Shown in pieces: positions 23,501-38,500 of a stretch of DNA of 64,000 bases (its first letter is position 1; every line of letters starts with the position of its first letter). Under the pieces are notes generated by a model. That model did no database searches. It was not told the DNA's origin and was given only the letters and a program-made list of their open reading frames with translations. Source of the stretch: Triplophysa rosa (Eukaryota > Chordata > Actinopteri > Cypriniformes > Nemacheilidae); contig NC_079895.1 in assembly GCF_024868665.1 (NCBI RefSeq), positions 5,482,154 to 5,546,153 of the forward strand. The letters are read 5' to 3'. A program made the translations under genes and the position numbers.

Positions 23501-26500
23501 GGTGAGGTTATAAATTGCAACTAACGGCTTTTAGTTTTTCCCCACTGGTTGCACAACTTACAATTTGGTCGCACCCTTTTTTATAGTAATCATAAAGACC
23601 TTGCATAATGACCTCAGTTGATGAATCGTTCTGTTAATTTGTCACTCTGTCTTTTAAAATAGTCGACCGCTTCATATTTGTGCTTTAACACTTGCGAGCC
23701 CAATAAATCCAAAATAAATGCAAAGAAACTTTGTATTTGTTATTTTATACAGTTGTTGACAGTAGTGCAGGAGCTCTCTGCTCGCTCTTTCCTGCATTAA
23801 TCACAAGCGCGTCATTCACTACTAGGGCTGGGCGATATGGCAAAAAAGTAAACTCGATAGTTTTTTTCTATATTGATCGATAACGATATTTATTTAGATA
23901 TATATTTAATTAAAAAACTGTATTTAAAAGAATCTATTTTAAATACAGTTTATTAACAAAAGTTAACCTTTAACCAGTTAAAATTCAATTAAATTAATGC
24001 ACTGTTGCAACACAGAGGATATTAGGCCATAAACAACATGTACCAGTTCATTCAGTCTCATTTTGACTCAATTGACTCGTTAAGTAAAGGGAGTGTTCAT
24101 TCAGTACATTCAACCAATGAAAGGGCTCCGTTACTGTGTACATTCGAACGCTATTGGCTCAGCACCTGCGCACATACATAACGCTGCAATAATGTCTTGC
24201 TCGAGTAGTGGGATTCATTCAATGCATTCAGTGAACCTTAGTCTTTCAAAAAGACATCTCACATAAACTGTAGTACATTTCTTTAATCATGCAAGCATCT
24301 TACATACAAGGTTCAATATTTTAATGTGCACACAAACTCACTTCATTACATCTCTAATCTGTACAGGGCATCGCTGGTTTGTTTCATATGCACCAGCTCA
24401 TGTTAGCAGATATGTTAACGATGGATATAAAAACGTTTGTGCTTGAGTTTCGAAGTAACTCGCTTGCAATTGCGCCTCAAGTTTGTTTTGTTTAACCGGC
24501 GATTGCGAAAAAAATAAGACACTTGATAAACCGCGTGATGACAACTCGAGGTTAGTTTCACCTTTGTTTCCGCTTCCAGTAATGTTTTCCTCCTCATGTC
24601 GAGTTTTCTTTGCCAAGTGCAGTATGAAATGGACTTTGTACTTTGACGCGCATGATAAAAGCTGCACGCTGACTGACTGTTGTTGCGTTTATTTCTGCTG
24701 TCTGTTAGACTGTAAGATTAATACATATCGAGTCAAAATGCCAATAGCTTATCATCGTTTTTGAAATACATTCTATCGCGATTCGATATGATATCGTTTA
24801 TCGGCACAGCCCTATTCACTACTCAAAAATTACATTAAATGTTCAAATAAATCTTTGGCGGGGCAAAAATTGGTTTTACGCACTCGCACCAATGCGACCC
24901 TGTGGAATTTTACCTCACATGTTATAAAAAAAACATTTGCGAGCATTTTGGTCGCAGTCTAGAGCCCTGCACCCTCCCTTTCGAAGCACTATGGTGGCTG
25001 ACACAGAACAAAGATGTCATGTTTTCGCTTCTTTGCCGAAGGAGATAACGTATTTACGGAACACGCTCTGTAATTCCATGTAAGGTGACCCGCGGTGTAT
25101 GTAGATAGAAATAGCTCATTCAAGGGAATACAAACATAACGCTAGGCATGGGCCGGTATGAGATTTTGACGGTATGGTAACCTTAAGCCAAACTATCACA
25201 GTTACGCGGTATGACGGTATTGCGGTTGCATCTTTAAAATGTGTTATTTTAATTGTCTTATTAAAAGCATTGAACACAATAGATTTGATTTTTAAGCAAC
25301 ACAAAATATTTGGAACAGTAGTAAACATGAACAGTATGTCAGGTTAAATCAATGCTTCCCCAACATTTTGAAAGCATGGCACCCCTTTCTAGTCTTCTTT
25401 TAAATGCATTTCCAGTAATTAAACTGACATACATTCATCCATACATATATACATAAATAAATTAAGTGCAGATGAGCAAACAACTAATTAAGCATGAACA
25501 AAATATAGCACAGAACCTGATGGATTCCTGCACAAAACAGCTCATACCTTTTGGAACGGTATAACAGAAAGTTTTAGTGGTTTTAAAAAAAACGTGATGT
25601 TTCCAAACCGTGGTATACCTTGAAACAGGTGTTCGGCCCATGCCTACATAACGCTTAATTATGTAAGGTCTTTATACACCTCTGAAGACGTAGTTATGTA
25701 TATTATATTGGATTTCTGTCAATAGATCTTCCTTAATATCACACATTGCACCTTTGCTATCTTGAGAAAAGCAGAAAGCCTTTTCATTTCTCAAATGGAT
25801 GTCCTTAACGTTCTTTCTCACTCACGGTTGTGTTACAATCCTGGTTTTATTTATTTCATAAAAGGCGTTTTTTCCTTTTTTTCCTTCTGATGGTGTGTCC
25901 ATTTGCTTTTATAATGTTCCATTATTATGGGTGTGGCGGCTGCTGGAGTCAAGAACTGGCTCAGACTCTGAGAAGTGTGTAGTTAAACCGTTTCTGCAGT
26001 CTTCTGTTAAAACATGTTACTCATGTGAATCAGCCTTTGGAAATATTCAGAATGGGTGCAGTTGCAGTTGAACTGAAGACTCTGTTTCAAAACCCTGCGA
26101 GTCGCATATGTAGGCATTATTTTAAGACAAAAAGACACCTTCATTTAGCCAAATTGTAAGGCCTTGGCAGTAAACACCATTCTATACCATAATGCTGCAT
26201 TTCAACAAACTGAAAAATGCTCGCTGACTTTTTACCTTATATGTGCCTCATTTGTAACCCAGTTTCTAACAGTGAGTCATCATGATCCTGGAAAGACTCC
26301 TTTGGCTTCAGATTCTCTGTTGATGTAGCAGAAGACAGCTAGCATCCTGTTAGATGAGATCATTTGTGGTCTTGAGCTCTTCAACCAATCAACTAATTCT
26401 GTCCAATGTGACAGAGAGTGAAAAATTGACTGAGCTCTTGCTTTTGTGCTGTGCACTTTCCACATCGGTGAAGCTGTCAAACATCACTCCATCTGGATAA

Positions 26501-29500
26501 TGAATACCTTTAGCTTAATTCACAGGATATTTGCTATTGATGGTTTTGCAATCATACTTGTTATGAGATTTTCGTATATTCTAACGATGGTACAGTAGAC
26601 AGGCAGATAGATGGATGGATAGATAGATGCATACACGTACGTATTGCTTGCTTTGTGAGTAAGAAGCACATATTTTCAGAATCAGTCAAACTGGATAGAC
26701 TGCGCTCTTTCTTCTGTTGCAATTCCTGACATTCAAAGCTAATCCTTTAATCACAAAAGTTGTTTAGTCGAACAAATTGCTGCAGAAAGAGGTGAATGAA
26801 CGTAAAGATATGATATCTGCAATTAAAGCCGTTATTTGAAGAGTTAATCCGCCAGCTCTCTCTTTCTCTCTCTCAGGGAGGTTTTGTAAAGTTATCTGAT
26901 ACCTGAAACCAGAACCGACTGTTCTTTTGAACAGCTCGTGTAGAGGTGCATGCTTTCCCCTCAAGTTTACCGCTGTAATGACTTTTGTGCAGAGGAGATG
27001 AACCCGAAAGCAGAAATTCTAAGCTTGAAACTTGAGTGGGTAATTCCCAAACAGCGGGCAGCAGCAGCGACGTTTGTAGGCGTGTTTCTGTTCATTTTTG
27101 TTAGCGATTTTGCTGCATCCATTCACAAAAATTACGTTTTGATATATTATGAAAATATCTTCATGGAACATGATCTTTACTCAATATCTTAACTTTAACT
27201 TGTCTTTATTTAATAAACGAATGATTCTTGGCATAAAATAAAAATTAATAATTTTGACTCGTACAATGTATTGTTGACTGTTGCTACAAATGTGCTACTT
27301 TTGACTGGTTTTGTGGTTCAGGGTCACAATTATGTATCAATATTTAAGTGTTTGCTCTGAAATTACTAAATTAAATTGAACTTTTCCATCATATAACTAA
27401 ACTAGGGATGCATGATAAATTATTGGCCATATATGGGTATCGGACGATAAATGGTCATTTATAATAAATAAATAAAATTTAGGCTGATATATTAGCGATA
27501 AATCATTTCCTCTGGTTAAACTTCTTCAGCTGCACGCTGCTCACAGTTAAAATACAGTTCAGTACTGTCGTTCTGTCATGATCATTCACTTACTGCTATT
27601 AGCAAAACATTGTTGATGTAGGTACAGTATGTAGATATTTACGAATGTGTGAATTATAGGAGCAAAAGCATATTGTTTGAATCAGACTGCTGTCTGAATG
27701 CTTTCTGTCTTGAGACCTGTTAGACATGTGGCTATTAATAACATTTTTCTGGGTTGCTCACATAACATCTATAATTTGTTTATTAAATAAAAAATATAGC
27801 AGAAAAGTTTGAAGGTTAAAGAATCGTTAACTAGCGTGAAGTAGACTTGGTATATTATTTCATGGGAAAAAAAGAGAACTAATGGTTAACTTGTTTTCTG
27901 CAGTAAATGTTTTCAAATAAAACCAGTTGTCCACTTTTTGCCTTTTGTTTCAGTCTTAGGGAATTTTATATTAATATTTAGATGCACTATGTCGGCCAAT
28001 ATATCGGTTATCGGCTTCCAATGTTAAATAATTATCGGTTATCATTATCGGCCAAAATTGACATATCGGTGCATCCCTAAACTAAACCATTGTTGTTGTC
28101 AAGTGGGTGATGAACTTTTGTACCCTGTGTCTGTATGTGAAATAGCAATTTCCAGTTGGCACAGAGTTTAGATCAAAGAACCGTTGCGTCAGCTGTGCTA
28201 ATTGTAGTATACAGTGTGTCCTTTCCAGTCATATGTGTGTCACATTTCTAACCTGTCCTGTATACTCTGATGAACAAACACTTAACCTTGAGCCTAGACA
28301 GGCCGGTTTACAAAGTGGCTAATGCATTGGCCTTGACAGCGAGCCATCAGCTGAACATAATTTAGATGGCAGCTTTATAGGTTTCAGCACCTGTTAAGTA
28401 AAAACTGACACTAAGGGGCGGTTACTAGGACAGGGATTAGCTGGGCCTTAGTTAAATTAGAATATTTAAGTCATTTTTAAAAACATACTTTATAAAAACA
28501 TTGCTGATGTGCATCTTGAGACAAAACAATTACCCTCATATATTTTAATATATGTCAGTGCAAGTTGTTTTTTCACAAGACGTCTCTAACATTTAAGTTA
28601 GTATTAAGCCCTGTCAATGTGCACTGCGCGTTTGTAATATTTATTTGCAACATTCATTGGCAAACAGCCAACTATCATCTTAGGAAATGTCTGACAATCG
28701 TCGATATACAATACTATCGTCAATCGGAACAACCCTAGTGGGCATTAATTTAAGTTGAAAGATTTTGTCATCTTTTACTCCAAACCTCCATATACTCCAA
28801 TATAAGGCAGATGATAATGATGCAAGTGTGGTTGTACATAAAGAAAGAAAATTCTAGGTTGCAACACAATGTGGCTGAAGAAATAATGATTAAACTGTTG
28901 TTTTCAAAGGATGTTTTTCCAGATTTTCCAAAGGCATTGTGTTTATTTGATGGAAAAGGCAGTTGTTGTGATGAAGTGTTGTTGATTTGTCACGTCAAGT
29001 GCATAAATCCAGAAGGTTTGGACCATTTACTTTCAAATTACTTCCTGGTGCTAAAAGGAAAACGCTCTGTTTCCAGGCAACTAAACTCAAGTGTTTTCTT
29101 CACTTGGCCAATATGCCTTTTCGTTTTAAATTTCAGCTTTACAGAACATAGAGAAACTAAACTGGGGAGTACTAAACTGTATATTCACTCATGATAGTAT
29201 GAGTGAGTAAACAGGCGATATATTATCTATCTATAGTGTTACACAATGTGTGGTACATTAAATAATGCAGATGCTAAACCATAAAAATGGTTTATAGATT
29301 TCTAAATTTGGTGGTTCTCTACTGTTTACTTTTGTAGATAAGTTGTAATTACACTTACTGACAAATCTATTGTCGCTACACCTCTAGCATTAGCTTGGCA
29401 AAGTCTCCTTTTGGTCGTGGGAGCAGTAGAGAACCCTATTGACGGGTCTCAGCCTTGTACACATTTATGAAAAGTTGTCAGGAAAAACAGAATCCATAAA

Positions 29501-32500
29501 TAACAGCAGAGCACATTAATAGCACAGAGACCTTTAACCAGGGCTTGACATTAAGCATTGTCATGTGGTTGTCCTTCGAACAAGTGAATTTGACATTCAC
29601 TTGTCCGAGTACAAAAATTACTTGTCCAAAGATAAAAAAAATGATATTTCATTTGAATTATAATCAATATAATTGTTTCGGGTTTAGATTGGTCACGTTT
29701 GCTTCTACGCATTTTAACTAGTGTCCGCTTTGGCCGCCTGAATTTGGTTAAAGGCCTACTCTCCGTGACTGCTATAAAACAATGGCAAGCAGTAATTGTT
29801 ATTAGTGTTAAGGCTGTAAATTAACTTTTTTTACACATAGCACTGGTGCTAGAGAGGTTTAAAGTTTGGTAGCACAGGCAGAAATGTGCAAGTGTAGTTC
29901 ATAATGAATAGGCAGATAACTGACAAAAGACATTAATGTTACATACAGATGGATAAATTAGGGCCATATGATTTTTAGATTACCTAAATTTGTTTTAATA
30001 TTTCTAAGTTCTGTGTTTTTCCTTTTTTACTATACAATAGTGGTATATTTGTCCACATAAATTACTGTAGGTTACTATAGTAAACTGCAGTAAAATTCCT
30101 ACTTTATTGTTTTTGAACTTTACTATAGTATACATTGTTTATCAATTTACTACAGGTGCACTTCAATTTTCAATAGTACACTACAGTATATTTTGTCTGA
30201 GTGTTCGATTTAACGGGACTTTTATTTTGACGGGTCTTTGGGAAGACACTTGTTTGCGGATAGCTTCACTCAAACAGTAAAACGCTCGTAAAATAAACTC
30301 TCAGAGCAACTCTGGAGATGAAGTTCATGTGTTCATATCCTCATACAGTGCAGCACAGATAAATCCTCGACCATCACCCGTGTTGTATGTTAACCTGTGC
30401 ACATAATTCACTCAGACACTCAGAACAGCCAGATGACATTTAACGTTAAATAACAGGATTCAGCGTCCGCGTGGACTCAGTGCGGTGCGCCATTGATTAT
30501 TGTCACACACAAACGAGCACAACCACGACAAACACGCAGCTCTGTCTAATGCATATATTCTTATTATTCTACATATATGTCGCACTGTTATTTTCTTCAA
30601 GTTACTTGTCCGGTCGGGCAAGTAAAATTCTCTCTCACTTGCCCATACAAAACATTTACTTGTCCCAGACAAGCGTTAATGTCGAGCCCTGCTTTAACAC
30701 ACTTTCTCAACTCAACTCAACTTTATTTATATAGCGCTTTTACAATTTTCATTGTTACAAAGCAGCTGCACATGAGACACATTGACTACAAGCAAAACAA
30801 TCAAAGTTGTACCTGCAAAAACAAGAAAAGGTTGAAACACAGAAGACAGACACACCCACACACAAAACACTCCACACACACAACACGCACACACACCAAC
30901 ACACACAGACACAGAGACACACACACACACGGATGCGCACGCACACACACACAACACACACACACACACGTACGTACACAGACAAGTACGCACACACACA
31001 CACGCTCAGTGAGAGCACACATTTAGGATAAAGGAGAGAGAAGCACAGGTCAAATATAACAGATAATAAATTCCTATATGCAATATTAATTAAGTAAAAC
31101 TTTAAGATTCTAAAGCAGCCCCCCCCGGTCAGGCAGATAGTGCAAAAACAGTATGCAAACGGTGGCGAGGAACCCAAAACTCTAATCGAGAAAAAAAACC
31201 TCAGGAGAACCCAGGCCCAACCAGGGGATTCCAGTTCCCCTCTGGCAAAAGCTGCTGCCTCTGCACAAGCTCCAGAGAACTTGCACAACAAGGCTAAATA
31301 AAATAAATAAACTAAATAATAAAATAAATTATAGTTTAAGATTATCATTAATAATCTAACAGCATTTGAAATTTTGTGGTGAAGACATGTCAAGAGACCG
31401 CGTCCTTCTTTATCCAGCTCTATCATCTCAGCTCTTGTCAGGTCCCCACTTCCCATTCTCCGCTCTACCATCAGGTCAGGCCATGAACTGCATCCTGCTC
31501 GCTGTGGTAACCTTTCTCAGAGTCATAGTCTCCTTTAATGAGGATGAAGTGTTCAGGCCTATTAACAACACTTTAGATGGCATTGTGCGCTATTTAGAAC
31601 TGACATCCAGTGAAAACCAGAAAGTGTGCTAACGTGCAGCATGAATGTTGGTTTTCTGTTTCAGCTTCATCTCTGGGTATTTCCATTCTTACCCGCATTG
31701 TGGCCTAAATGTGAGCAATGCAAGTGGAGTCACCGGTTATCATGTGTCACGCGAAAGTGAGTGGAGGTATTGCAGTTTGCAGTTTCTTTCACAGAACCGT
31801 ATAAACGGGGATGCTCATGAAAGAGACATTATCAAATAAGTGGAACCCATAACCAGGACAGTCTGTGATTTTGAGATGCATGCCACTGGGTCTGTCTTCT
31901 GTGAGCTGTCTGTGTGAATAGGAGCGTAATGTTTGTTTTATTTATTCTACTGGAGGCTGATAATCAGGCTCTCTAAAACTTCCTGGAATCTCATCTGGGG
32001 TAGAGTCTGTTTAAAATTTGTCACAAAGCAGGTCACATCTCATCCCAAAATACAAAAGAAGAAATTGTATTTTGCTTTGTAAGAATATGTAAATGACCCA
32101 AATGGTGGAGCATCGCTTTAACTGCACAAAGTGTGGTATAGCGCAAAGGTATAATGAAGTAATGGGAATGTTTTGGAAACATTTACGTAATTATGAATAT
32201 GTCACAGTGCAACATTTAATGGTGCTTAACACCAGACTTCATGTTCTTTAAGCTAAATATAACTTCCTATTTTCTGTCTTTTGATTTTGGGGTGAAATAT
32301 ATAGCCGAGGCCTGAAAAAGAGGCAGGGACAGAGGTGAAGTTCAACACCAAAGACCTCTGGAGAATAAATCTCGCTGGTCCAGCACAGATGATTCACCTC
32401 TTTTTTAGGATCTCTTGTCTGTCTGTCACTGTCTGTGTAGAACCACAGACCTTCTGTTTTTCTGTAAGCTGATATCGCAGTTCTGGTAAACAGATAATTG

Positions 32501-35500
32501 ATTTTGTATCATATGATGCAGACTGTGGCTCAATGCTTCGGGTGACCTCACTTTAACTCCGATGAGAGAGAAAATCAAAACATCTGCATCTTCATAGTTG
32601 AGGCATAGTTACAGTATTTCTGATCACAAACCAAAACAGAAAGTACATTTCAAGACCTAGAATGACTTATGTTTGTTTTTAGGAGATGAATGACTTGTTG
32701 AGCTGTTTGTCAGATTTTTACAAATCTCTATTGAGGCTATAGGAGTTTTGAAAAATTGTCTAAAGTAAGATTGCTTTTTGAAGTTATGCTGTGTTTTTAA
32801 AACTGTTATTTAAACATTTTTAAGTGATTCTTTAGCCATTTTTAAGAATGATCACCTAACCCATTAATACTAGGGTATGTTCATTTCTATCTCCTATCTA
32901 TTATTTTCTATTTGTTTGTCTGATTAAATAAATTTGCTAGACTAAATGGGACCAGTCACAGCATTTACACACTTGTTGCCCCTTTTGTTGATTTGTTTGC
33001 TTCTATTGGTCTCCCTTAAGTCACTTTGGATAAAAGTCTGCTAAACGATTAAATGTTGAAACGCTGTTGCTTTATTAGAAAACGGTCTGTTTTTAATGTT
33101 AACATTTTTGTTCTGTTTGGTTCCATTTTATGTCCCTTACTAGTTTAGGAATAATGTTAAAGAAAAACAACTGAGGGATGTTTATTTTGGTAATCAATGC
33201 GATGGATGACACAAATGCTGTCCGTTAAGCTTAACATGTCATGAGACATTCAGGACTAAATACGTATTCAAAAGTGGAATGATGAAGTAGATTTTGTGTA
33301 AAGTTACAAACATTTATGATTTTGAAACGTATGTCATTAAAATGTGTTTGTCATGGTCTGTTGTATGTCCCATTAACTGTGCATGTTTTGTCTCCCTTAA
33401 TCGCTCTACGTGCTGTTTGTTTGCATTGTAAGTAAGAGTTCTTTTTGTCATTTACAGTCTTCACCTCCTGTCTAACTATATCAAACTTTTCCTAATACTT
33501 TCACGTTCTCTATCCAACCTGAATATAAAATCCCTATTGTCAGAGTCTGTGGGTTTAATAAGAATAGTGATTATGAAAAATGATTCAAGTAGTGAAGGTA
33601 GTGAGGTGATTGAAGGATTCATGGTTCATCACTGGATGATTTGGTGGGCCGGTGGGAATGTCAGTCCTGGCTGGGCTCTCTTGACTTTTGAAGGATGCCA
33701 TGGCTCGCTGCCTCAGCAGCTTAGGCAGAGCTCTGTTAGAGTTAAAGCCATCTAAATGTGATAATGCAACGGCTAAATTAGTGAAGCTCTTAATATAACT
33801 TAGCTAGAGTTAGGCTGCAGTCTTATAGAGACCACGCACAATGCAGGGCTAGAAAAAAATACACAGTGTAATATATAATATAATAATTGAAGAGGTGATT
33901 TGCGAAAACTTTATTGTTCCAAAATCATGTTTTTATTATGTCATCATGTTTTTATTCTGTTTTACTGCGTTAGTTAGCTGTATTTAATCAAAACAACCCT
34001 ACTGCAGTTTCATTGATATTAATTGGAATGCACAATAAAAAACAGATTTTTGAAAATGAACCGAGTTATCTGTTTTTGCAAAATAACTCTTCAAATACAT
34101 TTGCAATTTGATGCAATACACGATACTGAGTTTCTGAATTTTGTTTTTTATTACATTTGTCAGACATACAAAAAGTATTGTATCAATTTCAGAAAGGAAC
34201 AAGGTGTGTGTTAAGAAAAATAATAATAACAATAATAAAATACAATAAGACAAAAAACGAAACAAGTAAACATAACTTCGGAAACCCTACCTGCCCATTA
34301 ACAACCCTCCCCAAAAGCCACCATAAGAATTTAAAAAAAAAAAGAATATCTGCGTATCGCAATATTTTAAACAAAGATGAAGCAAAAACTCAAAGAACAT
34401 ATTTATTTCGAAAACATGAAGAAATGTCAATATGTTTTGTGCATAGAACTTATTATAGAATTGACAACATTTGAGGTTTAATTAAGCCTTCTATGTAAAT
34501 GAATGAAAATTTAATAGGTCTATCACTGAAAAATAAAACTTTATTTTAACATATAATTTGAAAGCTTAAACCTTGAGAGAGACTTCTTAAAGCAGTAAAA
34601 CGAAATTAAACAAAATGAGAAAAAAAGCTGTATATGTACAGTATATAAACAGTTTATGGCATCTCAATTTATAGGACAAACTGACGTCATATCTTAAAAA
34701 AGGATAGCTCTACAATTTTGCAATATATTGTCCCACAATATATTGTTAGACCCCTAACGGTATAGAATAGAATATAGAAAATTGTGTCTGTTCTTCTTTC
34801 AAAGACCCCATGAAATGAACATGAACATTTATGTTGCTCGTTGTACGTCTGTTTGCATATAGTTAACAGTGTTTATCTAAATTGGACTATTGACCAAATA
34901 TACTGATAGTTTATCTTGGTCACTCATCCTGTTGTTGTCAAATAAAATGCTTGACTTTTTCCGCTGACTAGCATTAGCATGTAGCAAATACATTAACACA
35001 AAAAAGTCACACGTTTGTCGAGTCGTTTCATGGGGTCTTCAACTTTCCACTGATTAATTCCTGATTCCTTTCGTTTATTTTGTGTCTTTGTTGCGTGCGT
35101 GTTAGCCACATGTAGTTTTTAATCCTCAACCAATCAAATTCCTTAATCAGCTTGCATTTTAACACATGGGCAGACACATGCGTCACTCCAGACTAAACTG
35201 TCATAGTGGAAGTCACCGCGGTCAATAACCCAATATTTTCCCTCTGCTTCCAGGAGAAGGAAAGCTGGAATCCTGCCCAGCTTGGAGGATCTGCTCTTTT
35301 ACAGTATTGCTGAAGGCCAAGAAAAGATCCCAGCCCACAAATTCATTACCGTGAGTGACCGAGGGATGTTTTTATTTACATCTCCTGTGTATCTGCATGT
35401 GTTGTTTGCAAATGCGTGACTGAAGCAATGCTCTGGGTCAGCGTGTAGAGTTACCGCCGTGGTGTTGTTATTTTTATCACCACCAGTAAATAGGGCACAG

Positions 35501-38500
35501 AGCCATGTTTTATTACACCGAGTCTTATCGAACCTGGCCGACAAGAGTTTAAACCCAGATAAGAGTGTTGTGATTGTAATGAGTAATGCATGTAAAGTTT
35601 TACTTGAATAGTGTGTGCTTAGGGAAATCGTTTGTGTATGTGTGTGTTAACACAGGCGCTGAAGGCCACCGGACTTCGGACGGGAGATCCACGGCTGAAA
35701 GAATGTATGGACATGTTGAAAGTCACCCTGAAGTCCACGTCAGATGGCGTGATGCTGGACCGCCACCTTTTCAAAAAGTAAGCTGGCAGCGTCCTATAGA
35801 CTTCTATTCAGGGAACATCGTGATTTTTGATGCAACTATGCAAATCAAAAACACAACATGCAGTTTGTTAGGTTTAGTTCAAGGTAAATCTGAGCAAACT
35901 TTGAGGCATTGTTGAGATCGTTTTTAAAGATACGCATATAGATCTATACATCTAAAGCAAACGTCTCCGCAATGAAAGAGCTCAAGGTATGTCAAACATA
36001 GATCAAACTGTCTAAGTGAAACCATTTAAAACAATTCTACTTTTGGGGTTTCTTTCCGTGTGGTCAAACCAGTTCCAGATAGACAAGTATTTCAAGATAA
36101 TTTCTTTCCTCAGGTGTGTCCAGAGCAACATTGTGCTTTTAACCCAGGCCTTCCGGAAAAAGTTTGTCATCCCTGATTTCCAGTCGTTTTCTTCCCACAT
36201 TGACACTCTCTATGAGAAAGGCAGAAAACTTTCTGGTGGACTGGTAAGAAAAAAACATCTACGCGGTTCATCTCAAATGCCAAAAAGACTTATTTTTAAA
36301 GAACCACAATGAACTGTCATATATTGTGATTTCTTTAACGACCAGGTTGCTGACTACATTCCCCAACTTGCCAAATTTAGCCCAGATTTGTGGGCCGTGT
36401 CCCTGTGCACAGTCGATGGACAGAGGTATGAATCATCGTGCTACCTGTTTTAGCTTTAAGATCTTTGAATTCTTCGTTTTGAAGATCATAACAACTTGAA
36501 TGTTCTGAAGGCTTGAATGATCATCTTGGATATTTATAAATCAAGTTGTGATATCAGAGATTTTTTGCTATTTACGCAATACAGAGCACCGGAAATACAT
36601 CTGTGTTTGTCACTGAAACATTAGAAGAATTGCCAGCTAATCTTAGCGTTTGATCAGCACTCCTTTTTTCTAGACCTGAGATACAGATTAAAGACACTTA
36701 GCGGCGATGATGTGCTAAAATGTTAGTCACATGAGACAAATTGATAACAGGACCATAAAACCATTATCGCTTCTCTCTGTACTTAACCCCAAGTGACATG
36801 GTACATCCATTGATCTGAACATTACATTTACATTTAGTGATTTAGCAGGGATCTGTGCTATGGGACTCAACTGCGAGACTGTAGAAAATATACAAATCTT
36901 ATCCATATAACTGTGCAAAATAAATAAGCTTATTTCTGTTTAAAAGGGAGGAAAGAACACTTGTTGTTGGGTTTAACGCTTAAGAAACTGCAAAAAACAC
37001 ATCTCTTCTGTCAACATCTGACCCATTAGTCCAGTCTTCTACTTATTTTCTACTTTCCTACCCCCCCCCAAAAAGGGATATTCTTAACTTCATATACTGT
37101 GATAGGCTAACTGAGACCAGTTTTACTGCACCTATGCATTGTTGTTCTTTTGTTGCACATATTGCTTCTATTGTTTTCCCCTACTTTGTAGGTCACTTTG
37201 GATAAAAGCGTCTGCTAAATGACTAAATGTAAATGTAAACGTAAATGAACCCTAGTAAAAATTGTTACTTCACACAAAAATGAAAATTCTGTCATCATTT
37301 ACTCACCCTCAGATTGGAAAACCAGTATAAATGTCTTTGTTTTGCTGCACACACAGGAAGATATTTAGAATAATGTCAGATCTCGCCCCCCCTCCATTGA
37401 CTCCCATAGTATTTATTTTCCCTACTATGGGAGTCAATTTTTCAAAATTTCTTCCTGTGTGTTCGTTTTTGGGTGAAGTGTCCCTTTAAGATGCAATGCC
37501 TGAGTCTGATTCATCTCTTACATTTACCTTCACATTCATTCATTTGGCAGACGCTTTTATCCAAAGCGACTTACATTGCATTGTACTACACATTTGTTTC
37601 TGACTCGTGCAATCTGACCCTTGGAATGGAACCCATGACCTTGGCGTTGTTAGCCTCGTGCTCTAACCACTGAGCCACAGGAAAGCTCTTAGCAGTATCT
37701 GCGTGTCACGGCAGCGATCTGATCTCTGTTTTATTTGCACAGACACACGGTGGGCGACACCAAAGTGCCGTTCTGCCTGCAGTCGTGCGTGAAGCCGCTC
37801 AAGTACGCTGTTGCTGTGCACGATCACAGCACCGAATTTGTGCATCGCTTCATTGGGAAAGAGCCCAGCGGCTTACGCTTCAACAAACTCTTTCTGAATG
37901 AGGAGGGTGAGGATTACAGCCGTTAGCATTACTGCTGGCTTGTTAAAAATGGCACAGTGATAAAATAATAAACAACATAATATGAACTGTTTGCATGTGT
38001 GTGTGTGAGTAAAGTTTGCGAGTTTAATATGATTGTTTATTTTTACACACAGATAAACCGCATAATCCCATGGTAAATGCCGGCGCTATCGTGTGTACCT
38101 CTCTGATTAAGGTAAGCATCTCATTCCACTGGTTTACGTGTTAAAAATTGTATCTACTCCTTCTAACTTACATTGACTTGATTTGAAATAAAGTATATTG
38201 ATGGCTAAATGTTAAAGTTTTTTGGGACGTATAAAGTAATGATATTGAGAATTCTCTGTGTAGGCTGAGACCAAATGCTCATCTGTTCTAAGTGCTTTTT
38301 GTCTTTTCTTTGTGTTATATTACTTGTACACAGGTGATCGATCAGTATTTGACATTACTGCTCAAGGTCACTCTCACTGTAAAGTCAAATGTGTGGGGAT
38401 CATAAAAACAAAGTCTGTTCGTAATGAATTGTTCAAATTCATTCAGACTTTGTTTTCGCCAAACATCTTTCCATCATCTTGTGTGACGTGAATGAAAAAC

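Noticed and set aside
24398..24764. Overlapping open frames on both strands inside the hAT element
   Set aside because: They are short, in a non-autonomous element, and show no transposase or hAT dimerisation motif.
28811..29194. Open frame of 127 codons in gls intron 1
   Set aside because: No recognisable family, and repeat-rich surroundings; probably chance.
30755..31471. Long - strand open frame of 238 codons and + strand partners over 30577-31031
   Set aside because: They run through a CA/GT microsatellite (Cys/Val or His/Thr runs) inside an interspersed repeat and resemble no protein family.
37533..37685. Possible tRNA genes (also at 21920, 38990 and 14080)
   Set aside because: A- and B-box sequences are present, but the copies carry SINE tails and show no proper acceptor stems, so they are tRNA-derived SINEs.
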